This document shows positions 24,380 through 33,575 of a DNA stretch of 64,000 bases, piece by piece. The stretch covers positions 372,001-436,000 of the forward strand of contig OZ220477.1 of NCBI GenBank assembly GCA_965116015.1, in the 5' to 3' direction. Position numbers and translations under genes: made by a program. This DNA comes from S5-327 sp965116015 (GTDB taxonomy: Bacteria; Chloroflexota; Dehalococcoidia; Lucifugimonadales; Australimonadaceae). The notes under the pieces were generated by a model. The model did not search any database. It was not told the origin of the DNA and saw only the letters and a program-made list of their open reading frames with translations. Position 1 is the stretch's first letter. Every line of letters starts with the position of its first letter.

Positions 24380-26554
24380 ATGCTGGCTGATTTCGTTACG
24401 GGGCTTTCCTATCTGCTGACGGGGGGTTACTGGATAGGGTTCCTGACGGCGGTGTTCATCACGGTGCCGATTGCGCTGATTCCGGGGATATCGGCGACGC
24501 TGGTGATGGCGATCATGATTCCGTTCATCGTGATTTCGGTGGAGGATCCGGTGGTGGGGCTGGTGATGCTGGCGACGCTGACTGGGATAGACAATACGCT
24601 GGATTCGATTCCGTCGATTCTGTTGGGGATGCCTGGGGGGGCGACGCAGGTTACGTTTCTTGAGGGGAATCAGCTGGCGCAGCGTGGGGAGGCGGCGCAT
24701 ACGCTAGGGGCGGTGTATGCGGTGTCGGCGATAGGTGGTGTGGTTGGTTCGCTTGCGCTTGCGGTGATTATTCCGGTGATTGCGCCGTTTGTTCTGGCGT
24801 TTGGGTTTGCGGAGATTGCGGCGATGGCGATGTTCGGCGTGGCGATGGTGGCTGCGCTGAGCGGGGGGGCGATGATTAAGGGGATGGCGGCGGCGGTGTT
24901 CGGGATGTTGCTGAGCACGGTGGGGCCGTTCGGGTTGGATTTCCGGTATTCGTTCAATCAGGATTGGTTGTTGTGGACGGGGCTTCCGTTGATTGCGACG
25001 ACGATTGGGGTGTTCGCGCTGCCGGAGATTATCGATCTGACGATGACGCGGAAGCCTCTTGCGCCGAAGAATGCGAGGATCAATTACAACGAGATTTTCA
25101 CGGGGGCGCGTTACGGGTTTGCGCGGTGGCCGATGGCGGTTCGGCAGTCGTTGTTCGGGGTGTTTCTGGGGGCTGTTCCGGGGATCGGGAGCGGGGTTGT
25201 TGACTGGATGTCGTATGCGTTCGGGATTTTCTGGACGAAGGATAAGAGTCAGTTCGGGAAGGGGTCGCTTGACGGGGTGTTGTTTGCGGAGTCGGCGCAG
25301 AATGCGAAGGAGGGGGGTCAGGCGGTGCCGACGCTGGCGTTGGGGATTCCGGGGGGGAGGGCGTGGGCGTTCGTTATCGTGGCGATGCTGGCGTACGGGA
25401 TCGCGCCGGGGCCTCGGATGCTGGAGGATCATGCGGACATCACGATTATGATTATCGTGAGTTTGGGGTTGGGGAATCTGATGGTTACGATGCTGGGGTT
25501 GGGGTTTACGCGTCAGATGGCGCGGTTGACGTTGATTCCGTATCCGGTGCTTGGGTTTTTGATTATTCCGATTTCGTTGCTTGCGGCGTTCCAGGATACG
25601 CGGGATGTGAGCGCGATTGGGATTGTGCTGGGAGGGGCTGTGCTGGGGATGCTGATGAAGCGGTATCGGTGGCCGCGTCCGCCGTTGCTGATCGGGTTTA
25701 TTCTGGGTCCGATTATCGAGGAGAATATTACGGATTCGGTGGCTCGGTATGATTGGACGGGGACGTTTACGAGGCCGCTGTTTCTTGTGCTTGTTGTGGT
25801 GGCGATTGCGATGGGGGCGTTGTTCACGAGGTTTATGAGCGGGGGGATCAGCGCTGCGCCGGGGGCTGGGGGGGCGTCTGGGGGGGATGCTGTTGGCGCG
25901 GCGGGGGGCGAGGGAGGTTTGGCGTTTGAGGGCGGGGGTTCGAGCGGGGACGGCGAGGGGTCTGGGGCGCCTCCGGCGCCGGCGATTGATGAGCGGGGGC
26001 GGGGGACGCCTCCGCCGCCGGCTGGGGGGGCTCCGGATGCGGATGAGGCTCCTGCGCCGGCGCGCCGTCGGTGGCGGTGGGGCTGGCGTGAGGAGCAGGT
26101 TTTCACGCTTGCGGCGATTCTGTTGATGGGGTATGCGATCTGGGAGGCGACGAGTTTCTCGTTCTTCGGGAGGTGGTTCCCGATGAGCCTGGCGATTCTG
26201 GGTTTGGGGTTCTGCGGGGCGCAGTTCGTGCGGGAGGGTTTGGGGTCGGAGACGGGGGATATTATGGATATCGGGATACGGAGCCGGGGGATGGAGGGGG
26301 CGCGTTCGGCGGGGTTGATTTTCTTGGGGATTCTGTTGGCGATGTTGCTGATGGCGGGTTTGATAGACGAGGGGTTGAAGTGGGGGGCGGTTGTTATCGC
26401 GACGTTGGGGCCGATGTTGATGATGCAGAACAGGACGGGGGTTATCGGGGGGGTCGTTGCGGGGGTGACGATTCTGGTTCTGAATCTGCTTTTCTTCGAT
26501 TACTTGCTGGCGGTTATCTGGCCTTCGCCGTTCATCCTCGACTGGCTGAGCTAG
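24380..26554 (+). CDS. tctA: TctA-TctB fusion permease
   Basis: Membrane component of a tripartite tricarboxylate transporter, 724 residues. Residues 1-490 are TctA-like: 12 predicted helices with the conserved LIPGISATLVMAIMIPF, ILLGMPGGATQVTFLEGNQ and VPTLALGIPGGRAWAFVI loops. A Gly/Ala/Pro-rich linker of about 100 residues (about 490-590) leads to a TctB-like domain with four helices (EEQVFTLAAILLMGYAIWE onward). TctA and TctB are normally separate genes, so this is a fusion. The ATG at 24380 has a GGGAG upstream; an in-frame start 21 codons earlier is possible but lacks one. It acts with the lipoprotein encoded upstream to import carboxylates using an ion gradient. Confidence 0.9.
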   Translation: MLADFVTGLSYLLTGGYWIGFLTAVFITVPIALIPGISATLVMAIMIPFIVISVEDPVVGLVMLATLTGIDNTLDSIPSILLGMPGGATQVTFLEGNQLAQRGEAAHTLGAVYAVSAIGGVVGSLALAVIIPVIAPFVLAFGFAEIAAMAMFGVAMVAALSGGAMIKGMAAAVFGMLLSTVGPFGLDFRYSFNQDWLLWTGLPLIATTIGVFALPEIIDLTMTRKPLAPKNARINYNEIFTGARYGFARWPMAVRQSLFGVFLGAVPGIGSGVVDWMSYAFGIFWTKDKSQFGKGSLDGVLFAESAQNAKEGGQAVPTLALGIPGGRAWAFVIVAMLAYGIAPGPRMLEDHADITIMIIVSLGLGNLMVTMLGLGFTRQMARLTLIPYPVLGFLIIPISLLAAFQDTRDVSAIGIVLGGAVLGMLMKRYRWPRPPLLIGFILGPIIEENITDSVARYDWTGTFTRPLFLVLVVVAIAMGALFTRFMSGGISAAPGAGGASGGDAVGAAGGEGGLAFEGGGSSGDGEGSGAPPAPAIDERGRGTPPPPAGGAPDADEAPAPARRRWRWGWREEQVFTLAAILLMGYAIWEATSFSFFGRWFPMSLAILGLGFCGAQFVREGLGSETGDIMDIGIRSRGMEGARSAGLIFLGILLAMLLMAGLIDEGLKWGAVVIATLGPMLMMQNRTGVIGGVVAGVTILVLNLLFFDYLLAVIWPSPFILDWLS

Positions 26555-26726
26555 GGTTGAGGGGGAGGCGTCCCGGGGGGATGCGGGGTTCCCCGCTTCG
26601 GGGGAATGGTGGGGCTGGGGCGTCGCTGCGGGCACTGGGCTGCGGGCGCTGGGTTGTTTGGGGGCGCGGGGTTTTCGCGGGAGCGGGGACGCTGGGGCGG
26701 GGTTTCGAGGGTGATTGCCGTTTGAG

Positions 26727-27188
26727 ATGAAGATGAATATGCGGATATCGCTGGCGGGGCTTGTGGTCGCGGCTGGGGCGATCTTGTGGGGTTGGGCGCT
26801 GCTGGGGGAGGTTGGGGCGCTGGCGGATCGGGCGGAGCGCGCTGTCGCGGTTTATGAGGACAGTCGCTTGACGTACAGGACGCAGGCGGGGGAGACGGTT
26901 ACGATTGCGGCGTGGACTGAGTGCAAGAATTTCTCGCGGATGACGGATAGGTGCGTTGGCTACTACGCGAATGGGGACGAGGTGGTGGTTACGTTTGATT
27001 CGGCGGAGCCGACGCGGACGTGGCGTGGTCCGACGCCGGGGGGGCGGACGGCGACGGGGTTGTTCTGGGGGGGAATCGCGCTGGGGGTGTTTTCGGCGCT
27101 GTGGCTGTGGTTCACGTCGCCGCTGTATCGGCGGCTCAGCGGTCGCGGGGCGGCTCGGGGGCAGGGGTCGCGGTTGGGTGGGGATTAG
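26727..27188 (+). CDS. DUF3592-like membrane protein
   Basis: About 153 residues. One N-terminal membrane helix (ISLAGLVVAAGAILWGWALL), an exposed domain of about 75 residues with two Cys (WTECKNFSRMTDRCVGYY), and a second helix near the C-terminus (TGLFWGGIALGVFSALWLWF). This matches the two-helix plan of DUF3592 proteins; the soluble part resembles their beta-domain (VVTFDSAEPTRTWRGPTPGG). Function unknown. Start codon uncertain: TTG at 26715, ATG at 26727 or ATG at 26733. It follows tctA by 170 bases on the same strand. Confidence 0.7.
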   Translation: MKMNMRISLAGLVVAAGAILWGWALLGEVGALADRAERAVAVYEDSRLTYRTQAGETVTIAAWTECKNFSRMTDRCVGYYANGDEVVVTFDSAEPTRTWRGPTPGGRTATGLFWGGIALGVFSALWLWFTSPLYRRLSGRGAARGQGSRLGGD

Positions 27189-27625
27189 GTCGGGGAGCGG
27201 GGGCTGCGCATTGGGGGTTGGGCGGGGGGTGTCGCGTCTTAGCGGGTGAGGCGCTCGGGGTTCTGCCGTGGGGAGGGGCGCTGTGGTGTTCGGGAGAGGG
27301 GGTGTGGGGCTCGGGGTTGTTGGCGAGCTGCTCTGGCAGGGAGTCGAGGCGGAGGGGGTTTCGTGCGGGGCGGGTTTGCTGGCTGGCTCAGGAGATGGCT
27401 ATGGCGCTGGGCATCGGGTTTCCGCGTGGGCGGGGGATTGCTTCGCGCCGGCAGTGGGTCGCGCGGGCTGGGCGTCGGTTTCCGCGTGGGCGGGGATTGC
27501 TTTGCGCCGCCAGTGGGGAGCGGGGCTGGGCATCGGGTTTCCGCGTGGGCGGGGGATTGCTTCGCGCCGCCAGTGGGGAGTGGGGGGCTGGGCGTCGGTT
27601 TCCGTGTGGGCGGGGGTTGCTGGGG
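27189..27625. repeat. Intergenic with a 60-bp tandem array
   Basis: From about 27400 to 27620 the phrase TTTCCGCGTGGGCGGGG recurs at 27419, 27479, 27538 and 27599, alternating with GATTGCTTCGCGCCGCCAGT. Units alternate between two slightly different versions (CATCGG and CGTCGG before the core). No gene is recognisable. The flanks are plain G-rich sequence. Confidence 0.85.
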
Positions 27626-29194
27626 TTAGGGGTCGTTGATGATTTCGGAGGTTTGGCGTTGGGTTTCGGGGAAGAGGAGGGATTTGACGACGACGGGGAC
27701 GACGCGGGCGGGGTAGATCATTTCGCCGATGTCGATGTAGTCGAATTCCTGGAGGAAGAGGTTGTCGATGGAGATGATGGGGTTTGGGACGCCGATGTCT
27801 TTGGAGATTGTTTCGCCGATGAGTTTGGCGAAGTCGCCGGTGAAGACGAGGATGAGGGGGGCTCCGGCGGCGAGGGAGTTGGGGACGGCGGAGAGTATGC
27901 CGTCGGCGATTCTGCGGAGTTGGGCGTAGCGGGGGATGCCGTTCCATTGGAAGGCGAGGGCGACTTGCTGTTCGCCTTCGGCGAGGTCTTGGCGGGCGAA
28001 TGCTTGGGCGATGAGGTTGGCGATTTCGTGGGGTTCGATGTCGCGGTCTTCGGGGAGGGTTGAGATGAGGACGGGGATGTTTCGGTAGGGGAGGAGCGCT
28101 GGGTTGGAGATGGAGAGGGTGTTTCCGCTGAGCTGGACGGTGAATTGGGATGCTCCGATGACGGTGGCGCGGATGCGTTCGGCGGCGGGCTGGACGGGTG
28201 TGGGGATGTTGTGGTTGTTGATTCGCTGGCGCAGGGCGTCGGCGAGTGGGAGGGCGAGGTCGCCGAATTCGCGGGTTTCGCTGGCGTAGATGTATTCGGA
28301 GACGCCTCCGGAGAAGACGATTGCGTCGAATGCGAGGTTGTGGGGCATATCGGGTGTTAGGAGGAGGGATGCGGCGAGGTTGGAGCGTGGGCGGCCGTGG
28401 ATGATGTCGGCGAGGCAGTCGGCGAATGCGGCGGCGAGGGTTTCGCGGTGGGGTGGGGGTAGTGGTTGGCCGAGGGAGAGGGGGATGTTGAGGGCGTTTG
28501 CGGCGATGCGCGCGGCGTTTTCGATGCGGGTGAGGTCGCCGTGTTCGTTGGTGGCGATGAGGCGTCCGCCGATGTTGATGGCGGCGGTTTGGAGGATGCG
28601 TCCTGCCTGGATGAGGGCGAATTTGGTGGTTCCGCCGCCGATGTCGACGTTGAGGACGCGTTGTGGGGGTTGTCGGGAGAGGGAGACGGCTCCGGAGCCG
28701 TTGGCGGCGAGTATGGATTCGAGGTTGTGTCCTGCGGATGCGCAGACGAATTTGCCGGCGTTGTCGGCGAAGATGTTGGCGATGGCGTGGGCGTTGCGTC
28801 GTTTGATGGCTTCGCCGGTGAGGATGATGGCTCCGCTGTCGATGTCGTTGGGGTTGAATCCGGCTTGGTTGTAGGAGTTGGAGATGAATTGTTGGAGTCG
28901 GTCGGCGTTGATGAGGTTGTCGTTGGTGTAGGGGGTGAGGAGGATGGGTGATTTGTAGCGTGTTTGGCGTTCGACGACGACGTAGCGGCTGGAGTGCATT
29001 TCCTGGATGCGCTGGAGGGTTACGTTGGAGAACATGAGGTGTGAGGTGGAGGAGCCGATGTCGATGCCGACGGTTGCGAGTTTGATGATTTCGTGGTGGT
29101 AGTAGTCGTGGTCGGGGTTGTTGAGTTGGACGGAGAGTTTGGCGAGGCGTTCTTCGTCGGGGTCGTGGGCGTGGGCCCAGGGCTCGTCGTGCAT
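27626..29194 (-). CDS. eutA: EutA-like reactivating factor for ethanolamine ammonia-lyase (copy 1)
   Basis: Actin/Hsp70-fold ATPase of 522 residues resembling EutA, which swaps damaged cobalamin out of ethanolamine ammonia-lyase. Nucleotide-site motifs are TVGIDIGSSTSHLMFS (phosphate 1), NVDIGGGTTKFALI (phosphate 2) and FSGGVSEYIY (adenosine). GAIILTGEAIKRRNAHAIA is typical of EutA. The start is set at ATG 29194; the preceding 39 codons are low-complexity. No eutB, eutC or other ethanolamine genes lie within the window. A second copy is encoded at 36331-37854. It is divergent from the gamma-glutamyltranspeptidase gene. GlmL/MutL-type proteins share the fold, but the spacing and EutA-specific segments favour EutA. 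Confidence 0.87.
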   Translation of the reverse strand: MHDEPWAHAHDPDEERLAKLSVQLNNPDHDYYHHEIIKLATVGIDIGSSTSHLMFSNVTLQRIQEMHSSRYVVVERQTRYKSPILLTPYTNDNLINADRLQQFISNSYNQAGFNPNDIDSGAIILTGEAIKRRNAHAIANIFADNAGKFVCASAGHNLESILAANGSGAVSLSRQPPQRVLNVDIGGGTTKFALIQAGRILQTAAINIGGRLIATNEHGDLTRIENAARIAANALNIPLSLGQPLPPPHRETLAAAFADCLADIIHGRPRSNLAASLLLTPDMPHNLAFDAIVFSGGVSEYIYASETREFGDLALPLADALRQRINNHNIPTPVQPAAERIRATVIGASQFTVQLSGNTLSISNPALLPYRNIPVLISTLPEDRDIEPHEIANLIAQAFARQDLAEGEQQVALAFQWNGIPRYAQLRRIADGILSAVPNSLAAGAPLILVFTGDFAKLIGETISKDIGVPNPIISIDNLFLQEFDYIDIGEMIYPARVVPVVVKSLLFPETQRQTSEIINDP

Positions 29195-29351
29195 GGTTTT
29201 TGTCCTGGTTTGCCTGCGGGGGTTCTTTGACTGGGACGGGGGGGGTTCCCGCTTTGGGGGCGATGGGTTGAGGGGGGGGCGGTCGGTTGAGGGATGGGCG
29301 GGGTGGAGCATATCATGCCGCGAAGCCGGGATGTCGGCGAGGAGAGAGGTT

Positions 29352-31001
29352 GTGAGCAGCGCGCTGGGGAGGTCGCATAGTCCGGTTCTGACGACGGGTG
29401 GTTTGGTGGGGTCGGCGTCGCCGCAGGCTGGGGCGGTAGGGGCTCGGACGCTGCGGGATGGGGGGAATGCGTTCGACGCGGCGGTGGCGGTGGCGGCGGC
29501 GGAGGGGGTTACGCTGCCGATGATGTGCGGTTTGGGGGGTGAGGTGTTCGCGCTGCTGTATCATGCGGGGTCGGGGAAGTTGTATGGGGTTTCGGGTTCG
29601 GGCCGGGCACCGAAGGGGGCTTCGCGGGAGTATTTCGTGAGCCGGGGTTATGTGAAGATGCCGGGGGATGGTGCGCTGACGCCTGCTGTTCCTGGGGAGG
29701 TTCATGCGTGGCAGACGATTCTGGAGAGGTTGGGGACGCGTTCGCTGTCGTCGCTGGTTGAGCCGGCGATAGGTTTGGCGACGGAGGGTTTTCCGTTGCC
29801 GGCGCGGTCGGCGGGTTATTTTGCGAGGCCGTACTACGACAAGCTGGCGAAGTTTCCGACGACGGCGCGGGTGTTCATTAAGGGGGATGGTTCGCCGTAT
29901 GTGGAGGGGGATGTTCTGCGTCAGCCTGATCTTGCGCGTTCGCTGCGTCGGGTTGCGGAGGGGGGATCTGAGGAGTTTTATCGGGGGGCGTTGGGGAGGG
30001 AGATTGCGCGGGGGATCGCGGCGGGGGGTGGGTTGATTGATGAGGGGGATCTGGCGGGGCAGGAGACGGAGTTCTATGAGGGGCCACCGTCGGCGCGGTT
30101 TCATGGGCATACGGTGTATGCGACGGGTTTGCCGTCGCAGGGGGCGCTGACGCTGGAGTTGCTGAGTCTTCTTGATGGGTTTGATCTGGCGGGGATGGGT
30201 CACAATAGCGCGGAGTGCATTCATACGATGGTGGAGGCGAAGCGTTTGGCGTTTGCTGATCGTTTGGCGTATATCGGGGATCCGGAGTTTGTGCGGGCGC
30301 CGATTGCGGAGTTGTTGTCGCCGGAGTATGCGGAGCGGCGGCGGCGGCTTATCGATCCGGGGAGGGCGGCGGAGGTTACGCGGGCGGGGGAGCTGGCGCA
30401 TTCGGGGTCGCCGAATCCGAGCACGTCGTATTTCAATGTGGTGGACAGGGATGGGAATGCGGTGTCGTTCATTCATAGTTTGTCGCAGTATTTCGGGAGC
30501 GGGTTTGTTGCGGGGGAGACGGGGATTCTGTTGAACGATCGGGCGGGGCGGGGGTTTTATCTGGATGAGGGTCATGTGAATGTTGTGGCTCCGGGGAAGC
30601 GGACGATCAACACGATTCACAGTTATATGGTGTTCAGGGGCGGTTTGCCGCTGCTGGTTGGGGGGACGCCTGGGGGGGACAATCAGCCGCAGTGGAACGC
30701 GCAGGCGATTTCGAATGTTGTTGATCACGGGATGGATGTTCAGCAGGCGGTCGATGCGCCGCGGTGGTCGCATTTTCCGGGGACTGATCCGCGGACTATA
30801 GATGAGGAGATGGTTCTGCGGATGGAGGAGGGGTTTGAGGAGTCGACGGCGCGGGCGCTGGAGGAGAGGGGGCACAAGGTTGTGGGTTATCCGGCGGTGG
30901 GGACTCCGGGAGCGGCGCAGTTGATTGCGATCGATCACGAGCGGGGGGTTTACGCGGGGGGGACGGATCGGCGGTCGGACGGTTATCCCACGGTGGAGTG
31001 A
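29352..31001 (+). CDS. Gamma-glutamyltranspeptidase family protein
   Basis: N-terminal-nucleophile hydrolase of about 549 residues. The family body (ASPQAGAVGARTLRDGGNAFDAAVAVAAAEGVTLP) is followed by the autocleavage site: T358 in NPSTSYFNVVDRDGNAVSF, equivalent to the catalytic Thr. GTPGGDNQPQWNAQAISNVVDHGM forms the late active-site loop (GG replacing the usual SSGG pair). No signal peptide is evident, so it is probably cytoplasmic and may act on gamma-glutamyl or cephalosporin-like amides. GTG at 29352 is preferred because GAGGAG lies 8 bases upstream; ATG at 29331 lacks one. The next gene begins 4 bases after its stop, so the two are likely co-transcribed. Confidence 0.9.
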   Translation: MSSALGRSHSPVLTTGGLVGSASPQAGAVGARTLRDGGNAFDAAVAVAAAEGVTLPMMCGLGGEVFALLYHAGSGKLYGVSGSGRAPKGASREYFVSRGYVKMPGDGALTPAVPGEVHAWQTILERLGTRSLSSLVEPAIGLATEGFPLPARSAGYFARPYYDKLAKFPTTARVFIKGDGSPYVEGDVLRQPDLARSLRRVAEGGSEEFYRGALGREIARGIAAGGGLIDEGDLAGQETEFYEGPPSARFHGHTVYATGLPSQGALTLELLSLLDGFDLAGMGHNSAECIHTMVEAKRLAFADRLAYIGDPEFVRAPIAELLSPEYAERRRRLIDPGRAAEVTRAGELAHSGSPNPSTSYFNVVDRDGNAVSFIHSLSQYFGSGFVAGETGILLNDRAGRGFYLDEGHVNVVAPGKRTINTIHSYMVFRGGLPLLVGGTPGGDNQPQWNAQAISNVVDHGMDVQQAVDAPRWSHFPGTDPRTIDEEMVLRMEEGFEESTARALEERGHKVVGYPAVGTPGAAQLIAIDHERGVYAGGTDRRSDGYPTVE

Positions 31002-31005
31002 TGTT

Positions 31006-31929
31006 GTGGCTATTACGTTGATGGCGGATCATGAGTACGCTGCGGAGTATCTGGCGAACGGGACGGTGAGGGTTTCGGGGTTTGATGTGGAGACGGTTTG
31101 GCCGGAGGGGGGAGCCGGGTCGGTGTACGGGAAGTTTTTCACGGAGCCTCCGTACGATGTGATGGTTGTGCCGCTGACGAATTTCCTGATTGCGTTCGAT
31201 AGGGGTTGCGGGGTTGTGGGGATTCCGGTGTTTCCGGATGTGTCGTTCGCGCATGTGGGGGCGCAGGCGCACGTGGGGGCGGGGATTCGCAGGCCGAAGG
31301 ATCTGGAGGGGAAGCGTGTGGGGGTTCGGGGTTGGGGGTTTAATCCGGGGGTTTGGCTGCGAGGGGCGCTGGCGGATGTGTATGGGGTGGATCTGACGCG
31401 GGTTCGGTGGGTGGAGGCGGAGCCGAATTCGCTGATGGGGGTTGATTATCCGCGGGATGGGCGGTTCACGATAACGAAGGGGGGCGATCAGGTTGGGGAG
31501 CTGGAGCGGGGGGAGCTGGACGCGGCGCTGTTCGATCGCGGGGGGCCTCCGCTGGGCGGGAATCGGGCGCGGTTGTTCGAGGATCCGCTGGAGGCGTCGT
31601 TGGCGTATTACCGTGAGAGCGGGGTTTTTCCGGTGAATGTTGTGCTTGCGGCGAAGCGGTCTACGCTGGAGGCGCATCCGGGGTTGGGGGAGGCGATTGT
31701 GGGGGCTTGCGATGAGGCGCGGCGTTTGTATTACGCGAATGTGTCGGACGATGATGAGCATATGGCGCTGCCGGTTGGGTGGCTGCGTCGGCATGGGTTG
31801 TTTCCGCACTGGAATGGGCTGGGGAACAACCGGCTGGCGATCGAGACGATAGTGCGCTACTCGGCTGATTTGGGGATTGTTTCGCGGCGTTTCACTCCGG
31901 AGGAGTTGTTTTTCGCGGGGGCGGAGTAA
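31006..31929 (+). CDS. 4,5-dihydroxyphthalate decarboxylase-like / substrate-binding-fold protein
   Basis: 307-residue protein with the periplasmic-binding-protein fold but no signal peptide. It resembles 4,5-dihydroxyphthalate decarboxylase and NMT1-type proteins: an opening LMADHEYAAEYLANGTVRV, a central KDLEGKRVGVRGWGFNPGVW, then GELDAALFDRGG. The cytoplasmic nature favours an enzyme or sensor over a transport receptor. The GTG start at 31006 is 4 bases after the gamma-glutamyltranspeptidase stop, and the GGAG near 30995 serves as its ribosome-binding site. Co-expression with that gene suggests a shared substrate, unknown. The decarboxylase label is by resemblance and not by identified catalytic residues. 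Confidence 0.72.
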   Translation: MAITLMADHEYAAEYLANGTVRVSGFDVETVWPEGGAGSVYGKFFTEPPYDVMVVPLTNFLIAFDRGCGVVGIPVFPDVSFAHVGAQAHVGAGIRRPKDLEGKRVGVRGWGFNPGVWLRGALADVYGVDLTRVRWVEAEPNSLMGVDYPRDGRFTITKGGDQVGELERGELDAALFDRGGPPLGGNRARLFEDPLEASLAYYRESGVFPVNVVLAAKRSTLEAHPGLGEAIVGACDEARRLYYANVSDDDEHMALPVGWLRRHGLFPHWNGLGNNRLAIETIVRYSADLGIVSRRFTPEELFFAGAE

Positions 31930-31943
31930 AGGGCGAGGCAGGG

Positions 31944-32351
31944 AGTTATAGGGCGGTTAGGGGAGTTAGGGGGAGAAGCTAAACCTTGGCAACTTTGCTA
32001 TAAGTCGGGTTGTGGGGTCCGGCGCGGGGGTCTTGGGGAGTTGGGGGAGGGGTCTTTGGTCTGGCAGTCCCGGCAGGGGGTGTGCATTGAGGGGAACGGA
32101 TTCGGTTGGGCCGACTTCGGAGGAAGACAGTTATGGTGAAGTTAGGGGAGTTAGGGAAAAAGGCTAAACCTGCTTAACTTTGCTATAAAATCGGGGTTGC
32201 GGCTCTTGTGGGGATCTCCTGTGCACCCCTGGGGCGAGGAGGATGGTTCTGGCTTGTTCAGGCTAGTAGAAGGCGCACGTAAGGGCGCAGTTATAGTGAA
32301 GTTAGTGGAGTTAGGGAAAAAGGCTAAACCTGCTAACTTTGCTATAATCGA
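31944..32351 (+). repeat. Three copies of a ~65-bp promoter-like repeat
   Basis: Copies at 31944-32010, 32129-32197 and 32290-32351. Each reads AGTTAT, then AAGTTAGG or a variant, GAGTTAGGG, GGCTAAACC, and closes with AACTTTGCTATAA. Copy 3 has 7-bp inverted arms AAGTTAG/CTAACTT and ends in a TATAAT directly before the AAA ATPase start. Copies 1 and 2 have TATAAG and TATAAA at the same place. Spacer DNA between the copies (about 118 and 92 bp) is not repeated. Confidence 0.85.
32343..32348 (+). promoter_or_regulatory. -10 box of the AAA ATPase gene
   Basis: Perfect TATAAT ending 6 bases before the ATG at 32355, so the mRNA should start at or next to the start codon. There is no Shine-Dalgarno. 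The -35 position is not consensus; the conserved repeat core covers it. Confidence 0.7.
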
Positions 32352-32354
32352 TTT

Positions 32355-33575
32355 ATGAATCCTGTGCAGAATCCTTACGCGCCTGGGGCGGGAACACGGC
32401 CTCCGGAGCTGGCAGGCCGACAGGGTGTGCTTGATGCGGCGCACGTTGCGCTGGAGCGGATTCGGCTGGGTCGTCCTCACAAGAACGTTGTGCTGGTTGG
32501 TTTGCGGGGAGTGGGAAAGACGGCGCTGCTTGATCGTATAGGGCTGGAGGCTGAAGGGAGGGGGGTGATGGTCTTGCGGATGGAGGCTCCTGAGAATCGA
32601 TCGTTGCCGTCTATCCTCGTGCCGCAGTTGCGCTGGGCGTTGCTGAAGTTGTCGAGGAAGGAGGGCGCAAAGCACCTGGCGCAACGCGCTCTGAGGGGGG
32701 TTGCGGGATTTGTGAGCGCGTTCAAGGTGAAGTACCACGATATTGAGGTTGGGCTAGATCTGGAGCCGGAGCCGGGTTTGGCGGACAATGGGGATCTGGA
32801 GACTGATTTGCAGAGTTTGCTGGAAGCGGCTGGAGCCGCGGTGAGGGCGGATGGAACCTGCATAGCGCTTTTCATCGATGAGGTTCAGTATGTGAGAGAG
32901 GAGGAGCTTGGGGCACTGATTGCGGCGCTGCACCGGATGGCTCAGCTCGCGCTGCCGGTCACTCTGGTTGGAGCAGGGCTGCCGCAGGCGCGTGGTCGTT
33001 TAGGGAGGGCGAAGTCTTACTCTGAGCGGTTGTTTGATTTTCCGGAGATTGGGGCGCTTTCTCCGGAGGACGCGAAGCTCGCGATTGCGAAGCCGGCGAG
33101 AAGGGAGGGGGTGGAGATAGAGGAGGCGGCGCTGGACGCGATTGTTCTGAGGACGCGAGGCTATCCCTATTTCTTGCAGGAGTGGGGGAAGCGGTTGTGG
33201 GATGTTGCTGAGGGGTCGCCGATAGGGGTTTCTAGCGTGGAGTCTGCCTCGACGCAGGCTATAGCGGATTTGGATGCGAATTTCTTTATGGTGAGATTCG
33301 ATCGGCTTACTCCGGCGGAGAAGAACTATCTTCGGGGGATGGCGAGTTTGGGAGAAGGGCCGCATCGTTCGGGGGATATTGCGAGGGCTCTGAATCGGAA
33401 GGTGAGCCAGATTGCTCCAACGCGCGATCAGCTCATCAACAAAGGGATGGTTTGGAGTCCCAGTCATGGGGATACGGCGTTCACTGTGCCTATGTTTGAT
33501 GAGTTTATGCGGCGGATTATGCCGGGCGAGGGTGGCGATAAAGGGGTTTGCGGCCGCGTTGGGGGCGTTTGTTAG
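32355..33575 (+). CDS. AAA-family ATPase with C-terminal winged helix
   Basis: 406-residue P-loop ATPase of the AAA_16 / archaeal-type ATPase group related to Orc/Cdc6. Walker A is GLRGVGKTALL (residues 49-59), Walker B is ALFIDEVQYV (about residue 175), and a sensor arginine-rich segment lies in LPQARGRLGRAKSYSERLF. The C-terminal about 90 residues (RSGDIARALNRKVSQIAPTRDQLINKG) look like a winged-helix DNA-binding domain. The opening NPYAPGAGTRPPELAGR is shared by a widespread family of single-gene ATPases with no known role. Codon use is milder in G-skew than in neighbours. The leaderless start and triplicated upstream repeat suggest self-regulation. A role in defence, recombination or toxin-like function is possible but unproven. 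Confidence 0.85.
   Translation: MNPVQNPYAPGAGTRPPELAGRQGVLDAAHVALERIRLGRPHKNVVLVGLRGVGKTALLDRIGLEAEGRGVMVLRMEAPENRSLPSILVPQLRWALLKLSRKEGAKHLAQRALRGVAGFVSAFKVKYHDIEVGLDLEPEPGLADNGDLETDLQSLLEAAGAAVRADGTCIALFIDEVQYVREEELGALIAALHRMAQLALPVTLVGAGLPQARGRLGRAKSYSERLFDFPEIGALSPEDAKLAIAKPARREGVEIEEAALDAIVLRTRGYPYFLQEWGKRLWDVAEGSPIGVSSVESASTQAIADLDANFFMVRFDRLTPAEKNYLRGMASLGEGPHRSGDIARALNRKVSQIAPTRDQLINKGMVWSPSHGDTAFTVPMFDEFMRRIMPGEGGDKGVCGRVGGVC

Noticed and set aside
27626..29194. GlmL/MutL-type chaperone of glutamate mutase
   Set aside because: Same fold, but the TGEAIKRRNA segment and motif spacing fit EutA better; no mutase gene lies nearby. Not excluded entirely.
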